64,000 nt of DNA, taken from positions 47,887 to 111,886 of the forward strand of contig NZ_JALOBS010000018.1 in NCBI RefSeq assembly GCF_023228165.1, in the 5' to 3' direction. Positions 1 to 7,619 of this stretch are shown here, piece by piece (the first letter of the stretch is position 1; every line of letters begins with the position of its first letter). The DNA is from Methylomonas sp. GTDB lineage: Bacteria > Pseudomonadota > Gammaproteobacteria > Methylococcales > Methylomonadaceae. The notes beneath the pieces were generated by a model. The model worked only from the letters and a program-made list of their open reading frames with translations. It made no database searches and was not told the DNA's origin. Made by a program: the position numbers and the translations under genes.

Positions 1-2
1 CC

Positions 3-38
3 ACCAGCAAAAAAAAGACCGCCGCTAAAAAGAAATAA
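3..38 (+). CDS. 3' end of a gene with a lysine-rich C-terminus (partial)
   Basis: Only the last 11 codons are inside the window, reading TSKKKTAAKKK and then TAA. Lysine/alanine-rich tails of this kind occur at the C-terminus of bacterial DNA topoisomerase I and of histone-H1-like proteins. The fragment is too short to choose between them. The other two forward frames give no such basic tail. Confidence 0.45.
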   Translation, partial: TSKKKTAAKKK

Positions 39-348
39 CGGTTTTGTGTTTATTGAGCGAACCGATTGCCTGTGACCGTGGATATTTGCCGTTTTGTGTC
101 AATGCGGCTGGATGCTGGCGCTTGCCGGCGTCGACCCAAATTCGATCGTCAAGCGTAGGCTGGGCAACGCTTTTCTGCCCACCGGTTAGAGTTGATGCCT
201 TCGTTTTCGCGTGGGCACAAAACGCAGTGCCCACCCTACTATGCTTTGTAGCGATGGTATACGGAAAGGAAAAACAGATGCGTATCAAAACTTTAGTGTG
301 TCGAAGTAAATTTTACGGTAGGTATACTGTTAACTATCTAATTACTTG
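39..348. repeat. Non-coding spacer with two hairpin repeats (GTGGGCAC family)
   Basis: I see no convincing gene in this stretch. It holds two imperfect inverted repeats, a TGGGCA/TGCCCA pair near 160-182 and GCGTGGGCAC paired with GTGCCCACC near 208-236. The second recurs at 36992-37017 and 37121-37143, and in altered form near 44816-44860, so it is a dispersed intergenic repeat. The right part, about 270-348, is AT-rich and leads to the first cassette junction. Both strands have open frames here, but they are composed mainly of the repeats. Confidence 0.6.
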
Positions 349-370
349 TTAGCTGTAAGTAGGAAACTAA

Positions 371-1240
371 ATGAGTTCGCCTAAACTACACCACTATGTT
401 CCTCGCTTCTATTTGAAGAGCTTTGCTGACCATAAAGAACAATTTTGGGTATGGAATAAAGACCATAAGAATAGTTTTAAAGGAAATCCTTATGGTGTAG
501 CTGCTGAAAACTACTTTTACAGAGTTCCAGAGTTTGTAGAATCTGAGACAGATCCACTATTCTTAGAATATGACCTAGCCAATTTGGAGGCAAAAGCGGC
601 AGTAATTTTGAAGCAATGGTTTGAGAGATTGGAATCTCTTGAACCAATGCAAAAATTAGAGATGGAAGATGAAGAAAGGCACATCATTTCTTATTTCATC
701 ATTATTCAGTTTTTTCGGACTGCGGATCAGAGAGATATCCTAGCTATTTTTGCTGAAACTAAAGGTGGTTACGAATCTGAGCTATCTCCTGAAGAAAGAA
801 TTGACCTTCACGCATATTTTTTAGTTACTAGCGATTTGATAATGGAGATGACTAGTCGGATAGAAAGCTCTATTTGGCTGTTTGCTAAAAACAATACCGA
901 AACTCCTTTCTGGACATCCGATAATCCTGTCTGCTTCAAAACGGGGGATAACAGGATGTGGCTAAAGGGGCCAGGAATTATGTCTGAAGGCACATATGTA
1001 GTTTTTCCTCTTTCTCCTAAGTATATCCTTTACTGCAAGGAGCCAACGTTCTGGGAAAAGATCAGTGCGGCAAACAATGCTCTTTCGCCTGTTGAGTTTT
1101 CAACTGAAATGGTCGAGCATGAAAATGCAGGGCAGGTGTTTTCCTGTAAGCGTTTTGTAATCTCGTCTAAAAATGAGTTCTCGTTCGCGAATGAGTTTGT
1201 GGAAACGATTGGAACTGATATATATGCGCCAGACAGCTAA
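371..1240 (+). CDS. DUF4238 domain protein (cassette 1 cargo)
   Basis: A 289-residue protein opening with the DUF4238 signature HHYVPRFYLKSF at about residues 7-18. DUF4238 proteins have no established function. Many are encoded in mobile or accessory regions. Conserved-looking features are a central TSDNPVCF segment near residue 178 and a FPLSPKYILYC stretch near 214, which resemble the family core. There is no signal peptide or membrane helix. The gene fills cassette 1: its ATG lies 22 bases after the cassette start and its stop overlaps the 5' box of attC1. The AT-rich codon use differs from the neighbouring chromosome and fits lateral acquisition. A defence or toxin-like role is possible but not shown. 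Confidence 0.85.
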   Translation: MSSPKLHHYVPRFYLKSFADHKEQFWVWNKDHKNSFKGNPYGVAAENYFYRVPEFVESETDPLFLEYDLANLEAKAAVILKQWFERLESLEPMQKLEMEDEERHIISYFIIIQFFRTADQRDILAIFAETKGGYESELSPEERIDLHAYFLVTSDLIMEMTSRIESSIWLFAKNNTETPFWTSDNPVCFKTGDNRMWLKGPGIMSEGTYVVFPLSPKYILYCKEPTFWEKISAANNALSPVEFSTEMVEHENAGQVFSCKRFVISSKNEFSFANEFVETIGTDIYAPDS

Positions 1241-1306
1241 CAAGGCGCTGCTGCCGGACAAATTTTCCACTACGTTCCAAATTTGCCGCAGAGCGCGGCG
1301 TTATAC
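1235..1306 (+). other. attC recombination site 1
   Basis: A 72-base site bounded by AGCTAAC and GTTATAC. The inner arms AAGGCGCTGCTGCCGG and the GCCGCAGAGCGCGG side pair imperfectly, with unpaired bases on one strand, followed by complementary AAATTT tracts. This is the folded single-strand layout expected of an integron attC. The stop codon of the DUF4238 gene lies inside the 5' box. Confidence 0.88.
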
Positions 1307-1315
1307 GAAACTAAT

Positions 1316-1744
1316 ATGAAGCAATGGAGTGACATAAAGCACGAATTCGAAACGGATGGATCTTTGAGAGACATCTATGTAGAACATATAGACTCGGCTG
1401 TTTGGAATAAATTTATCGGAGAGGTGAAGCGGTCAGGGTATAAGTTTGAGTTTTCCCACGGAGATGTCGTAAAAGAATTCCCTTGTGATCTAAATGCAAT
1501 CAAGAGTATGCAGCAAACTGATCCTACGACCTTGTTTATCTGGGTAACCGATAATATTCAGTTAAATTGTCATTTCTTCGTAGAAACGGAAATCGAACTA
1601 GATGTCTCACCGCATGATATACAAACTGAAAGTGCATACATCCAGCTGGTAAGTTTCCTGGAATGGTTAGCCACAGTTACTAAAAATGAGGTCAAATTAA
1701 CTCATGAAGGTATGCAGGAGCAGGTGATCCTAAGTGTCTGCTAG
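1316..1744 (+). CDS. Hypothetical protein (cassette 2 cargo)
   Basis: A 142-residue acidic protein that I do not recognise. The ATG at 1316 is preferred over an in-frame TTG at 1283 because the latter lies inside attC1 and outside the cassette. No membrane segment, signal peptide or catalytic motif is visible. The protein alternates predicted helix and strand, with a tryptophan-rich C-terminal helix (FLEWLATVTKNE). It is the only gene of cassette 2 and its stop lies just before attC2. Codon use is AT-rich like the other cassettes. It resembles the many short orphan proteins found in integron cassettes, and nothing here supports a specific function. Confidence 0.75.
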   Translation: MKQWSDIKHEFETDGSLRDIYVEHIDSAVWNKFIGEVKRSGYKFEFSHGDVVKEFPCDLNAIKSMQQTDPTTLFIWVTDNIQLNCHFFVETEIELDVSPHDIQTESAYIQLVSFLEWLATVTKNEVKLTHEGMQEQVILSVC

Positions 1745-1750
1745 TAAATT

Positions 1751-1834
1751 GTATAACAAGGCCATTAACTTCGCGCCTATCGGCGCCGGACAGCCTACGC
1801 TGCGCTCCGGCCGCCGGTTATGGCGGCGTTAGGG
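1751..1834 (+). other. attC recombination site 2
   Basis: An 84-base site bounded by GTATAAC and GTTAGGG. The arm GGCCATTAAC pairs with GTTATGGC on the 3' side, leaving one extra T unpaired, a hallmark of attC asymmetry. The interior is GC-rich with further complementary segments (GGCGCCGG against CCGGCCGCC). Confidence 0.88.
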
Positions 1835-1895
1835 CTCAAGCCTGTGACTACAATCCGAACATGTAGATGTATAGAAATGATAAGGGCATACATTA

Positions 1896-2732
1896 ATGAC
1901 TAAGGTTAGCTTTTTTGATCGAAGAGTAATTGAGACCTTTCTCAAGGTCACCGCTTTCATAAGCACTGCTTTATCATTGATTGTAATTTTCGTTGATATA
2001 CCAAAAGAGTGTAAGGAAGTATATGGAGGGATTTTCTTAATAAGCTTGTTGCTTATCTATTTTGAGATATGGGTTTGGTCAAATAAACTTACAAATATCA
2101 ATGTCACTATCGAAGGAAGCGATGTGACTATAAAGGTGGGTGATATTTTTCAAGAGTCTGATTTTAAGGTTATTGCTTTCAATGAGTACTTCGATACTCA
2201 GGTAGATAATAAAATAATTTCAGAAGGCTCGCTGAATGGAGTATTTATTAAAGAGCATCTTGATATTGCAGTTTCAGATCTGGACGAACACATTGCTGCT
2301 TATGATTTTGATAAAGATGAAATTTTGGGCGCTAATGAGAACAGAAAGCAAGGCAAGAAACTTCGGCACCAAATTGGTTCTATTTGTATTTACAAAGATT
2401 ATCTGCTGACAGCCTTTACTAAGTTTGATGATTCAAACAAAGCATTAATTACAATGCCAGAGTATTTAGAGTTTCTGATTAACTTCTGGGATCGGGTGAA
2501 TAGAGTTTATGCACAAAAAAATGTATCAACACCTATATTCGGATCAGGCATAACACGAATTCAAGGGCATAAAAATATAAGTGATGAAGACCTACTTAAA
2601 ATCATGCTCTGGACCTTTAGGATTAGCGAAATGCGTTTTAAATACCCAGCCAGACTTACCATTATTATCCACAAGGACAAGATTGATAAAATTAATCTTC
2701 TGGACATAAAGTCGGCTAGAAACGGTATTTAA
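1896..2732 (+). CDS. thsA: Thoeris type II ThsA-like effector (two TM helices plus macro-like domain)
   Basis: A 278-residue protein with two hydrophobic helices at about residues 17-36 and 42-60, then a soluble domain from about residue 70 to the end. The soluble part has a macro-domain-like pattern: KVIAFNEYFDTQVDNKII (about 89-106), then a glycine-rich FGSGITRIQGH segment (about 214-224) and an ARLTIIIHKD strand near the end. In type II Thoeris the ThsA effector combines N-terminal membrane helices with a macro domain that senses an ADP-ribose-type signal from a TIR protein and then damages the membrane. The next gene, in the same cassette 56 bases downstream, encodes such a TIR protein, which strongly supports this reading. 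The gene is AT-rich. Family assignment is from recalled architecture, not a profile search. Confidence 0.78.
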   Translation: MTKVSFFDRRVIETFLKVTAFISTALSLIVIFVDIPKECKEVYGGIFLISLLLIYFEIWVWSNKLTNINVTIEGSDVTIKVGDIFQESDFKVIAFNEYFDTQVDNKIISEGSLNGVFIKEHLDIAVSDLDEHIAAYDFDKDEILGANENRKQGKKLRHQIGSICIYKDYLLTAFTKFDDSNKALITMPEYLEFLINFWDRVNRVYAQKNVSTPIFGSGITRIQGHKNISDEDLLKIMLWTFRISEMRFKYPARLTIIIHKDKIDKINLLDIKSARNGI

Positions 2733-2788
2733 GTTTAGTTAGTAGCAGCCTTGTAAGAATAGATTAAGCGTATTATTTGGAGCTAAAA

Positions 2789-3343
2789 ATGGCATATCGT
2801 AACGGAACATATGTGGCCTTTCACGCAGGCGGAACCACAGACCCAACTAAGTCAGATATAAAGTATTACAATACAATGAAGATGTGGGATGCTAGCAAGC
2901 ATATTGAATTTAGCCTATGTAATAGCCATGAAAAAACTTCGTCAGTACGAGACTCGTCAAAAAAAGAAACTCTGAAAAGAAGCTTGATTACAAGGCTTAG
3001 AAATTCTAAGCAATTTCTATTGATACTCACAAAAACCACAAAAAATGATACAGATTGGGTTCCATTCGAGATTGCCTATGCTGTCGACACTTGTGAGTTG
3101 CCATTAATACTGGCATACCCTGATTACGATTCAATAATGGCTCCGGCTGAATTATCCGATTATTGGCCTCCGGCACTAAAAACCAGAATCGAGAACGGCT
3201 CAGCAAGAGCTATTCATATACCTTTTAGAAAAGCACCCGTTTTAGATGCCTTGAGTCAATTCGATATAACCAACAAAAATTATCCTACAAATGGGTATGG
3301 TTACTACACTCGCGAAGCTCATCAAGAATGGGGACTGGTATAG
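2789..3343 (+). CDS. thsB: Thoeris ThsB-like TIR domain protein
   Basis: A 184-residue protein that is almost entirely a ThsB-type TIR-like domain. Visible elements are the first strand TYVAFHAG (7-14), a helix rich in Lys/Ser before LLILTKTTKNDTDWVPFEI (77-95), and EIAYAVD with a candidate catalytic glutamate at residue 94, followed by the LPLILAYPD strand. The D-W-x-x-[FW]-E-I arrangement is typical of ThsB proteins, which use NAD+ to make a cyclic or conjugated ADP-ribose signal on phage infection. The ATG at 2789 is preferred over an upstream in-frame TTG because TTTGGAG sits 7 bases before it. The gene shares cassette 3 with the ThsA-like gene, so the two move together. Its stop lies immediately before attC3. 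Confidence 0.8.
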   Translation: MAYRNGTYVAFHAGGTTDPTKSDIKYYNTMKMWDASKHIEFSLCNSHEKTSSVRDSSKKETLKRSLITRLRNSKQFLLILTKTTKNDTDWVPFEIAYAVDTCELPLILAYPDYDSIMAPAELSDYWPPALKTRIENGSARAIHIPFRKAPVLDALSQFDITNKNYPTNGYGYYTREAHQEWGLV

Positions 3344-3448
3344 CCCTAACAAGGCCATCAATTTGACAGTTTTTCCGTTACGCCTTTTGTGCTTAAAAAT
3401 AGCACAAAAGTCTCCACTCCAAAACTGCAAATTATGGCAGCGTTAAAG
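3344..3448 (+). other. attC recombination site 3
   Basis: A 105-base site bounded by CCCTAAC and GTTAAAG. The 5' arm GCCATCAATTTG pairs with CAAATTATGGC on the 3' side with extrahelical bases, as in site 2. The long interior contains a second hairpin around TTTTGTGCTTAAAAATAGCA. No further attC beginning with a complement of GTTAAAG is seen downstream, so this looks like the last cassette of the array. Confidence 0.88.
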
Positions 3449-3476
3449 GGCAACAATGGATAGCGTAGAACCTCAA

Positions 3477-3505
3477 GCGGGACGGGTTTTGTAAACCCGT
3501 CCCGC
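3477..3505. repeat. Palindromic GCGGGACGGGTTT hairpin, copy 1
   Basis: A near-perfect 29-base inverted repeat: GCGGGACGGGTTT and AAACCCGTCCCGC around a TGT centre. A second copy lies at 4421-4447, on the other side of the marC gene. There is no T-run after it, so it is more likely a REP-like repeat than an intrinsic terminator. The rest of the stretch up to the marC gene holds no gene that I can support. Confidence 0.7.
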
Positions 3506-3754
3506 ACGTTTTAACCATTTGCAGAAGCATGGCAAAACGTTCCGAGCGGATTGAATAATCCACCCAGCTAAGTTGAACGGGGAATTACTTGGTTGATCAT
3601 CTTGCCCCGTTTTGGCACAGAACCTTTCGAAAGTTATCGATTAGCAACTCATTATCCAAATGCCATCTCGACGAGTTTCGAATCAATCAAATACTGGCTT
3701 GAGCGGGAAATTTCACGCACTATACAATGACACTGAACAGGAGTTGACCTTAGA

Positions 3755-4393
3755 ATGGAAAATACGCTGCTCCACGCTGTAAGCGTGTTTATGGGGTTTT
3801 TTGCAATCATGAACCCGATTGCCAATGTACCGATTTTTCTTGGCCTCACCGTTGACGATGATGAGCAAACCACTGCGGTCATCGCATTACGTTCGCTGCT
3901 GCTGGCATTTCTGATCGTTACGTTATTTTCGCTGGCCGGGAAGGTGATTTTTGACCTGTTCGGCCTCACGCTACCCGCCTTCCGAATTACCGGTGGGCTG
4001 TTGGTTTTTCTGATTGGGTTTCATATGCTGCAAGGCAATCACTCGAATATCCAACATCCAAGTGAACAGGACAAGCGGCAGTCTCGGGAAGCTGCGCTCA
4101 GTGTCGCGGTATCGCCTTTGGGAATGCCGATACTGGCAGGCCCAGGCACCATCGCGACGGCGATGAATTATTCATCGGGCGGTGGTCTTATGGAGGTTGT
4201 GGTGACGATCGCCGTGTTTGCTGTGCTTTGCGTGATCACTTATGTGTTTTTTGTGTTTGGCGAGAAATTCGTCGGCTACCTCGGGGCCAGTGCATTGGGC
4301 GTCATCACGCGTATGATGGGCTTGATCCTCGCGGTGATCGGAACGCAGATGGCGATAGAAGGACTGCAGGGGGCTTTTAAGATTGCTGGGTAA
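3755..4393 (+). CDS. MarC family integral membrane protein
   Basis: A 212-residue polytopic membrane protein of the MarC/NAAT family. About six hydrophobic segments are visible, including MGFFAIMNPIANVPIFLGL (about 13-31), a second near 48-70, FRITGGLLVFLIGFHML (about 76-92), and two in the C-terminal half. The N-P-I-x-N-x-P motif in the first segment and SPLGMPILAGPGTIAT (about 121-136) are characteristic of the family. Its transport function is not settled: the family was once linked to multidrug resistance, and some archaeal members were reported as amino acid transporters. AGGAG precedes the ATG by about 11 bases. It is a single gene flanked on both sides by the same palindromic repeat. 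Confidence 0.88.
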   Translation: MENTLLHAVSVFMGFFAIMNPIANVPIFLGLTVDDDEQTTAVIALRSLLLAFLIVTLFSLAGKVIFDLFGLTLPAFRITGGLLVFLIGFHMLQGNHSNIQHPSEQDKRQSREAALSVAVSPLGMPILAGPGTIATAMNYSSGGGLMEVVVTIAVFAVLCVITYVFFVFGEKFVGYLGASALGVITRMMGLILAVIGTQMAIEGLQGAFKIAG

Positions 4394-4420
4394 GTAATGG
4401 TATGCATCTTGTAACTAAAT

Positions 4421-4447
4421 GGGACGGGTTTTGTAAACCCGCCCCGC
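4421..4447. repeat. Palindromic GGGACGGGTTT hairpin, copy 2
   Basis: A second copy of the hairpin at 3477-3505, with one mismatch in the right arm (AAACCCGCCCC). The pair brackets marC at similar distances. It lies between the convergent ends of marC and the VanZ gene, so a role in transcript ends is possible, although no U-tract follows. Confidence 0.65.
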
Positions 4448-4504
4448 AGTGGATAATTCAGAGCGTCCTTTTATAGGGTTCGGCCTCCTTTTCAAGAAAG
4501 GAAT

Positions 4505-4888
4505 CTAACTAGCCTGGCATTGCTGCTTTGGCTTTAAGGATAATAGCGCCAATGCTGTCGTGGCGGCTCCCAAGCTATCGGCCAGCCAATCCCAGCCGCT
4601 GGTGGTTCGGCCCGGCACGAACGATTGGTGCCACTCGTCCGACAAGCCGTAAACACAGCAAAACAGCCAGGCTGCCAGTGCCAGCTTGTTTCTCGTCAGT
4701 CCTTGATGCCTGAAGGCGCGCCAACTGAACGCTGCCATCACAAAATAGGCACCGAAATGCATGAGTTTATCCTGAAATTCAAACACCGGCGGCAGGGGTA
4801 TGGTTTCTTGATTCGATAACCAGAAAATCAAGCCACAGTAGGCCAGTAAGGCTATCCAGTCTAAAATTTTTATCATCAGCATGACCAA
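4505..4888 (-). CDS. VanZ family membrane protein
   Basis: A 127-residue protein with about four membrane helices. The VanZ-like pattern is visible: FWLSNQETIPLPP (about 22-34), the D-K-x-x-H-F-x-x-Y motif (DKLMHFGAYF, about 40-49) and the S-D-E-x-H-Q-x-F-V-P-G-R motif near 83-94. VanZ-type proteins are small membrane proteins. The founding member gives low-level teicoplanin resistance, but most have unknown roles. The gene lies just downstream of the regA gene in the same direction, separated by 21 bases, so the two may be co-transcribed. Confidence 0.88.
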   Translation of the reverse strand: MVMLMIKILDWIALLAYCGLIFWLSNQETIPLPPVFEFQDKLMHFGAYFVMAAFSWRAFRHQGLTRNKLALAAWLFCCVYGLSDEWHQSFVPGRTTSGWDWLADSLGAATTALALLSLKPKQQCQAS

Positions 4889-4909
4889 GTGATCGTTGTA
4901 AAAAGGTAA

Positions 4910-5458
4910 CTACTCTCTAACCGGGCGCTTTTCCAGTTTTCTTTGCAAGGTGCGTCTGTGCATGTTGAGTGCTCGGGCGGCAGCGGAGATATTGCCGTCG
5001 TGCTGCATCAAGACTTTTTGCAAATGCTCCCATTCCAGACGTTTGACCGAAAGCGGGTTGTCGCTGATGGCCACGCTGGCGTCGCCTTCGTTCTTGTGCA
5101 GGGCGTTGACGATTTCATCCGGGCTGGCCGGTTTGGTCAGATAATGAATGGCACCCAGTTTAATGGCTTCCACCGCCGTGGCAATGCTGGCGAATCCTGT
5201 CAGCATGACGATTTGGGTATTGCTGTCCAGCGAGATCAGTTTTTTCACCATTTCCAGGCCGGAGTCGTAACCGATACGCAGATCGATCACCGCGTATTCG
5301 GGCTCGGTTTGCTCGGCTAACTGCATGGCTGTGTTGACATCGTTCGCGATCGTCACCTGGAAATTGCGTTTTTCCAGGGCTGGTTTCAGTACGGAACAAA
5401 AAGTGACGTCGTCGTCGACCAATAGCAGATTGGGTTTATCCATGGGTGTATCTGTCAT
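4910..5458 (-). CDS. regA: RegA/PrrA/RoxR-type response regulator
   Basis: A 182-residue regulator with a receiver domain (about 10-120) and a Fis-type helix-turn-helix at the C-terminus. The receiver has the acidic pair in LLVDDD (12-17), the phosphoacceptor aspartate in AVIDLR (about 56-61) and the KP pair in YLTKPAS (about 106-112). The C-terminal AARALNMHRRTLQRKLEKRP is nearly diagnostic of RegA/PrrA/ActR regulators, which control redox-responsive energy metabolism genes. The start overlaps the end of the sensor gene by 23 bases and has a good AAGGAGAG ribosome site inside it, so the two are translationally coupled. Confidence 0.93.
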   Translation of the reverse strand: MTDTPMDKPNLLLVDDDVTFCSVLKPALEKRNFQVTIANDVNTAMQLAEQTEPEYAVIDLRIGYDSGLEMVKKLISLDSNTQIVMLTGFASIATAVEAIKLGAIHYLTKPASPDEIVNALHKNEGDASVAISDNPLSVKRLEWEHLQKVLMQHDGNISAAARALNMHRRTLQRKLEKRPVRE

Positions 5459-6809
5459 ACATACTCTCCTTAGTTAATATGGGCAGGCTGATTTCCACGC
5501 AGGCGCCACCGGAATCGAGATTATTAAAGCGTATTGTACCGCCCAAGCGTTTGATGGTGGTATAGGTTAAAAATAAACCGACGCCCATACCCTGTTTATT
5601 GCTTTTCACTGGTTTATGGCCGGCAAAATCGACAAACTCCGGCGGCAGACCGGGGCCGAAGTCGCGGATTTTTAAAGTCAGGATAAAGTCGTCCCAATGG
5701 GCATGAAATTCAATGCCGGACTGGCTATCGGTGGCTTCCGCGGCGTTATTGAGAATATTAATCAGCGAATGGGTCAGGGTGCGTTCGGCAATGATATTCG
5801 CGCTGGTATCCACATCACCCGAGACGAATAGATTCAGTTTGGTGCTGGGCTTGTGGGTGCGCCATTGGTTAAGCACTTGATCGATATAATCGCTGACCAG
5901 CATCACTTGGCCCGATTCGGCCCGCATTTCGCCGGCGGAAGCCGACATCACCGACAAGGCTTGCTTGCAGCGGTCCAACTGTTGTTGCAGGATAACCAGC
6001 TTTTGGTGGGACTCGGGGAAGCGGTGTTCGGGTAATTCCTCGGCCATTTCATGTACCAGTATGGCTATGGTGCCGAGTGGGGTGCCCATGTCATGCGCGG
6101 CACTGGCCGCCAAAGTGCCCAGCGAGACGACCCGCTCATCGCGCAACGCGCTTTCCCGTGCATCGGCCAGGCTGCGCTCGCGATCTTTCAAGGTTTTTGC
6201 CAATGCGATGATAAAGAAGGCTACCAATCCAGCACTAAACACAAATCCGAACCACATACCAAAGACATGCAGATTGAAATAGCGTCGGTCTTCCAATAAT
6301 TGCATGCGTAGACTCATCTCGGGCGTCAGATTTAACATGCTGTGATGATCCGAATGGGGCGCCAGAGCCGGCAAGGGAACATTGTAGGCAATCAGCACCG
6401 TATAAATGCAGGAAGTGATGATTACCATATTCCAGGCATAAGATTGCGGTAGCATGATGGCGGTGACGATCAGCGGCAATAAAAACACCCAAATAATTGG
6501 GTTGGAGGCACCGCCGGTCAGGTATAACAAATACGCGAGTGCCAGTACGTCCATACAGATTTGCGAAAAAATCTCATGCTCGGTGACCGGTTCCGGCGTG
6601 CGCAGGCGCAGCCAGGTGTACAGGTTAAGGATGGAAATCGCGAAAATGGCCAGCCAGAGCTGGTTCATCGGTAATTCTATGCCCAGGCCGTGTACCGCTA
6701 TAAACACAGAAACCACCACTGCAAACAGCATCAGGTTCCTGAGGATGTAGAGCCAGTTGAGATTTTCGCGGATGGAGATTTCGGCTTTGGGCAGGATATG
6801 TGAAAGCAT
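5436..6809 (-). CDS. regB: RegB/PrrB/RoxS-type redox sensor histidine kinase
   Basis: A 457-residue membrane kinase with about six N-terminal helices. It carries the RegB quinone-site signature GGxxNPF as GGASNPI, the H-box AAHDMGTPLGT, and a cysteine 42 residues after the H-box histidine (LDRCKQAL) at the place of the redox-active RegB cysteine. The ATP-binding domain has N-box ILNNAAEA, DFGPGLPP and GMGVGLFL. In other proteobacteria it senses the quinone pool and oxygen and phosphorylates RegA. The ATG at 6809 is chosen; an in-frame TTG 87 bases upstream is less likely. The kinase gene precedes and overlaps regA. The replacement of the motif's final phenylalanine by isoleucine is a small departure. 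Confidence 0.92.
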   Translation of the reverse strand: MLSHILPKAEISIRENLNWLYILRNLMLFAVVVSVFIAVHGLGIELPMNQLWLAIFAISILNLYTWLRLRTPEPVTEHEIFSQICMDVLALAYLLYLTGGASNPIIWVFLLPLIVTAIMLPQSYAWNMVIITSCIYTVLIAYNVPLPALAPHSDHHSMLNLTPEMSLRMQLLEDRRYFNLHVFGMWFGFVFSAGLVAFFIIALAKTLKDRERSLADARESALRDERVVSLGTLAASAAHDMGTPLGTIAILVHEMAEELPEHRFPESHQKLVILQQQLDRCKQALSVMSASAGEMRAESGQVMLVSDYIDQVLNQWRTHKPSTKLNLFVSGDVDTSANIIAERTLTHSLINILNNAAEATDSQSGIEFHAHWDDFILTLKIRDFGPGLPPEFVDFAGHKPVKSNKQGMGVGLFLTYTTIKRLGGTIRFNNLDSGGACVEISLPILTKESMYDRYTHG

Positions 6810-7099
6810 GGTGAACCAGGGCTGATTAATCGCGGTTATGGTAACGCTGTTTGCGGTTGAGGTATAAAATTTGTCACTATTTCGCGCAAATCGCAACAGC
6901 TGTTATCGGAAACCGTTTCCGTCGCGCGAAGGTACGGCGAGAGCATTATCAAGGACCCAGTTTATTTTGATCTGGCTCGTCCCAGCCTTTCTCCCGGCAG
7001 GAGCAGGGGCGAGCCGCCTCGCAGAACAGTGATTAAAATTTCAACATAAAAAGCGAATTATAAGGTACCTTCGGCTTGTCAGTCTTTTGGGAGAAAATC

Positions 7100-7597
7100 A
7101 TGCGTACTTTGTTCAGCCCCAATAAAACCAGCGGACGGTTATTAGTGGATTTTGCCGCCGACATCTGGGGTAAAAGTCCGTCCGAGCCGATGAGATTACG
7201 CTATTTGATGGTGTTTGATTTATTCATTAAAGCCCGCAGCTACGCTATTTTAAATAAAGTTTTTTTCTGGTTGGCCTTGGTCGCCGGTATCGCACTTTTG
7301 GTCTGGCCGGTGATTGCCTTCAAGCTGGATAGCTTGGGCGTCGGTTATAGTGCCATGGTACAAACATCGGTTACCGGTCTGGCGGCTTTGTTGTTTGCCC
7401 TGTATAGCCATTATAAAAAACGTCAGACCCACGCCGAAAATCTGATGCGTCATGTGATTTTCAGCCGCGAAAGCTTGGAGGTATTGTTCGAAAAAGTGAT
7501 GAAGGAAATGGAACGTATGGACCAGGGGTTTGTATTTTCCGAAACGGTGACTAAAAAAGCCGCGGCGCAAGGTGAAGCGGAGCCGCCCGGCGCTTAG
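7100..7597 (+). CDS. Hypothetical protein with two transmembrane helices
   Basis: A 165-residue protein with no recognised domain. Two hydrophobic helices lie at about residues 50-72 and 85-105, separated by a short loop. A basic, helical C-terminal part follows (YKKRQTHAENLMRHVIF, then an acidic-amphipathic helix). The two-helix hairpin followed by a cytoplasmic helix recalls SLATT-type membrane proteins, but I cannot show membership. GGGAG lies 6 bases before the ATG, so this start is favoured over a TTG 24 bases upstream. It stands alone and converges on the COG0523 gene. Confidence 0.75.
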   Translation: MRTLFSPNKTSGRLLVDFAADIWGKSPSEPMRLRYLMVFDLFIKARSYAILNKVFFWLALVAGIALLVWPVIAFKLDSLGVGYSAMVQTSVTGLAALLFALYSHYKKRQTHAENLMRHVIFSRESLEVLFEKVMKEMERMDQGFVFSETVTKKAAAQGEAEPPGA

Positions 7598-7619
7598 GCG
7601 GACAAAATTCGCAAATCCG

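Larger units (their letters stand above)
349..3442 (+). mobile_element. Integron cassette array of three cassettes, no integrase in view
   Basis: Three consecutive units each end in an attC site, and their boundaries are fixed by the recombination rule. The bases that open each cassette after the G/TT cut must complement the 5' box of its own attC. Cassette 1 opens after GTTAGCT (348-354) and its attC begins AGCTAAC. Cassette 2 opens after GTTATAC (1300-1306) and its attC begins GTATAAC. Cassette 3 opens after GTTAGGG (1828-1834) and its attC begins CCCTAAC. All three match exactly. Genes lie in the same direction and are AT-rich compared with the chromosome. No integrase gene or recognisable attI is visible, so this is either an integrase-less cluster (CALIN) or the end of an array starting outside the window. 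Confidence 0.9.

Noticed and set aside
44..352. Open frames on both strands at the left end
   Set aside because: They are made mostly of the GTGGGCAC repeats and the AT-rich lead-in to the first cassette, and have no ribosome site or family pattern.
1283..1315. A TTG start for the cassette 2 gene
   Set aside because: It would begin inside attC1, outside the cassette. The ATG at 1316 lies within the cassette.
3477..4447. Treating the palindromes around marC as rho-independent terminators
   Set aside because: Neither copy is followed by a T-run on either strand.
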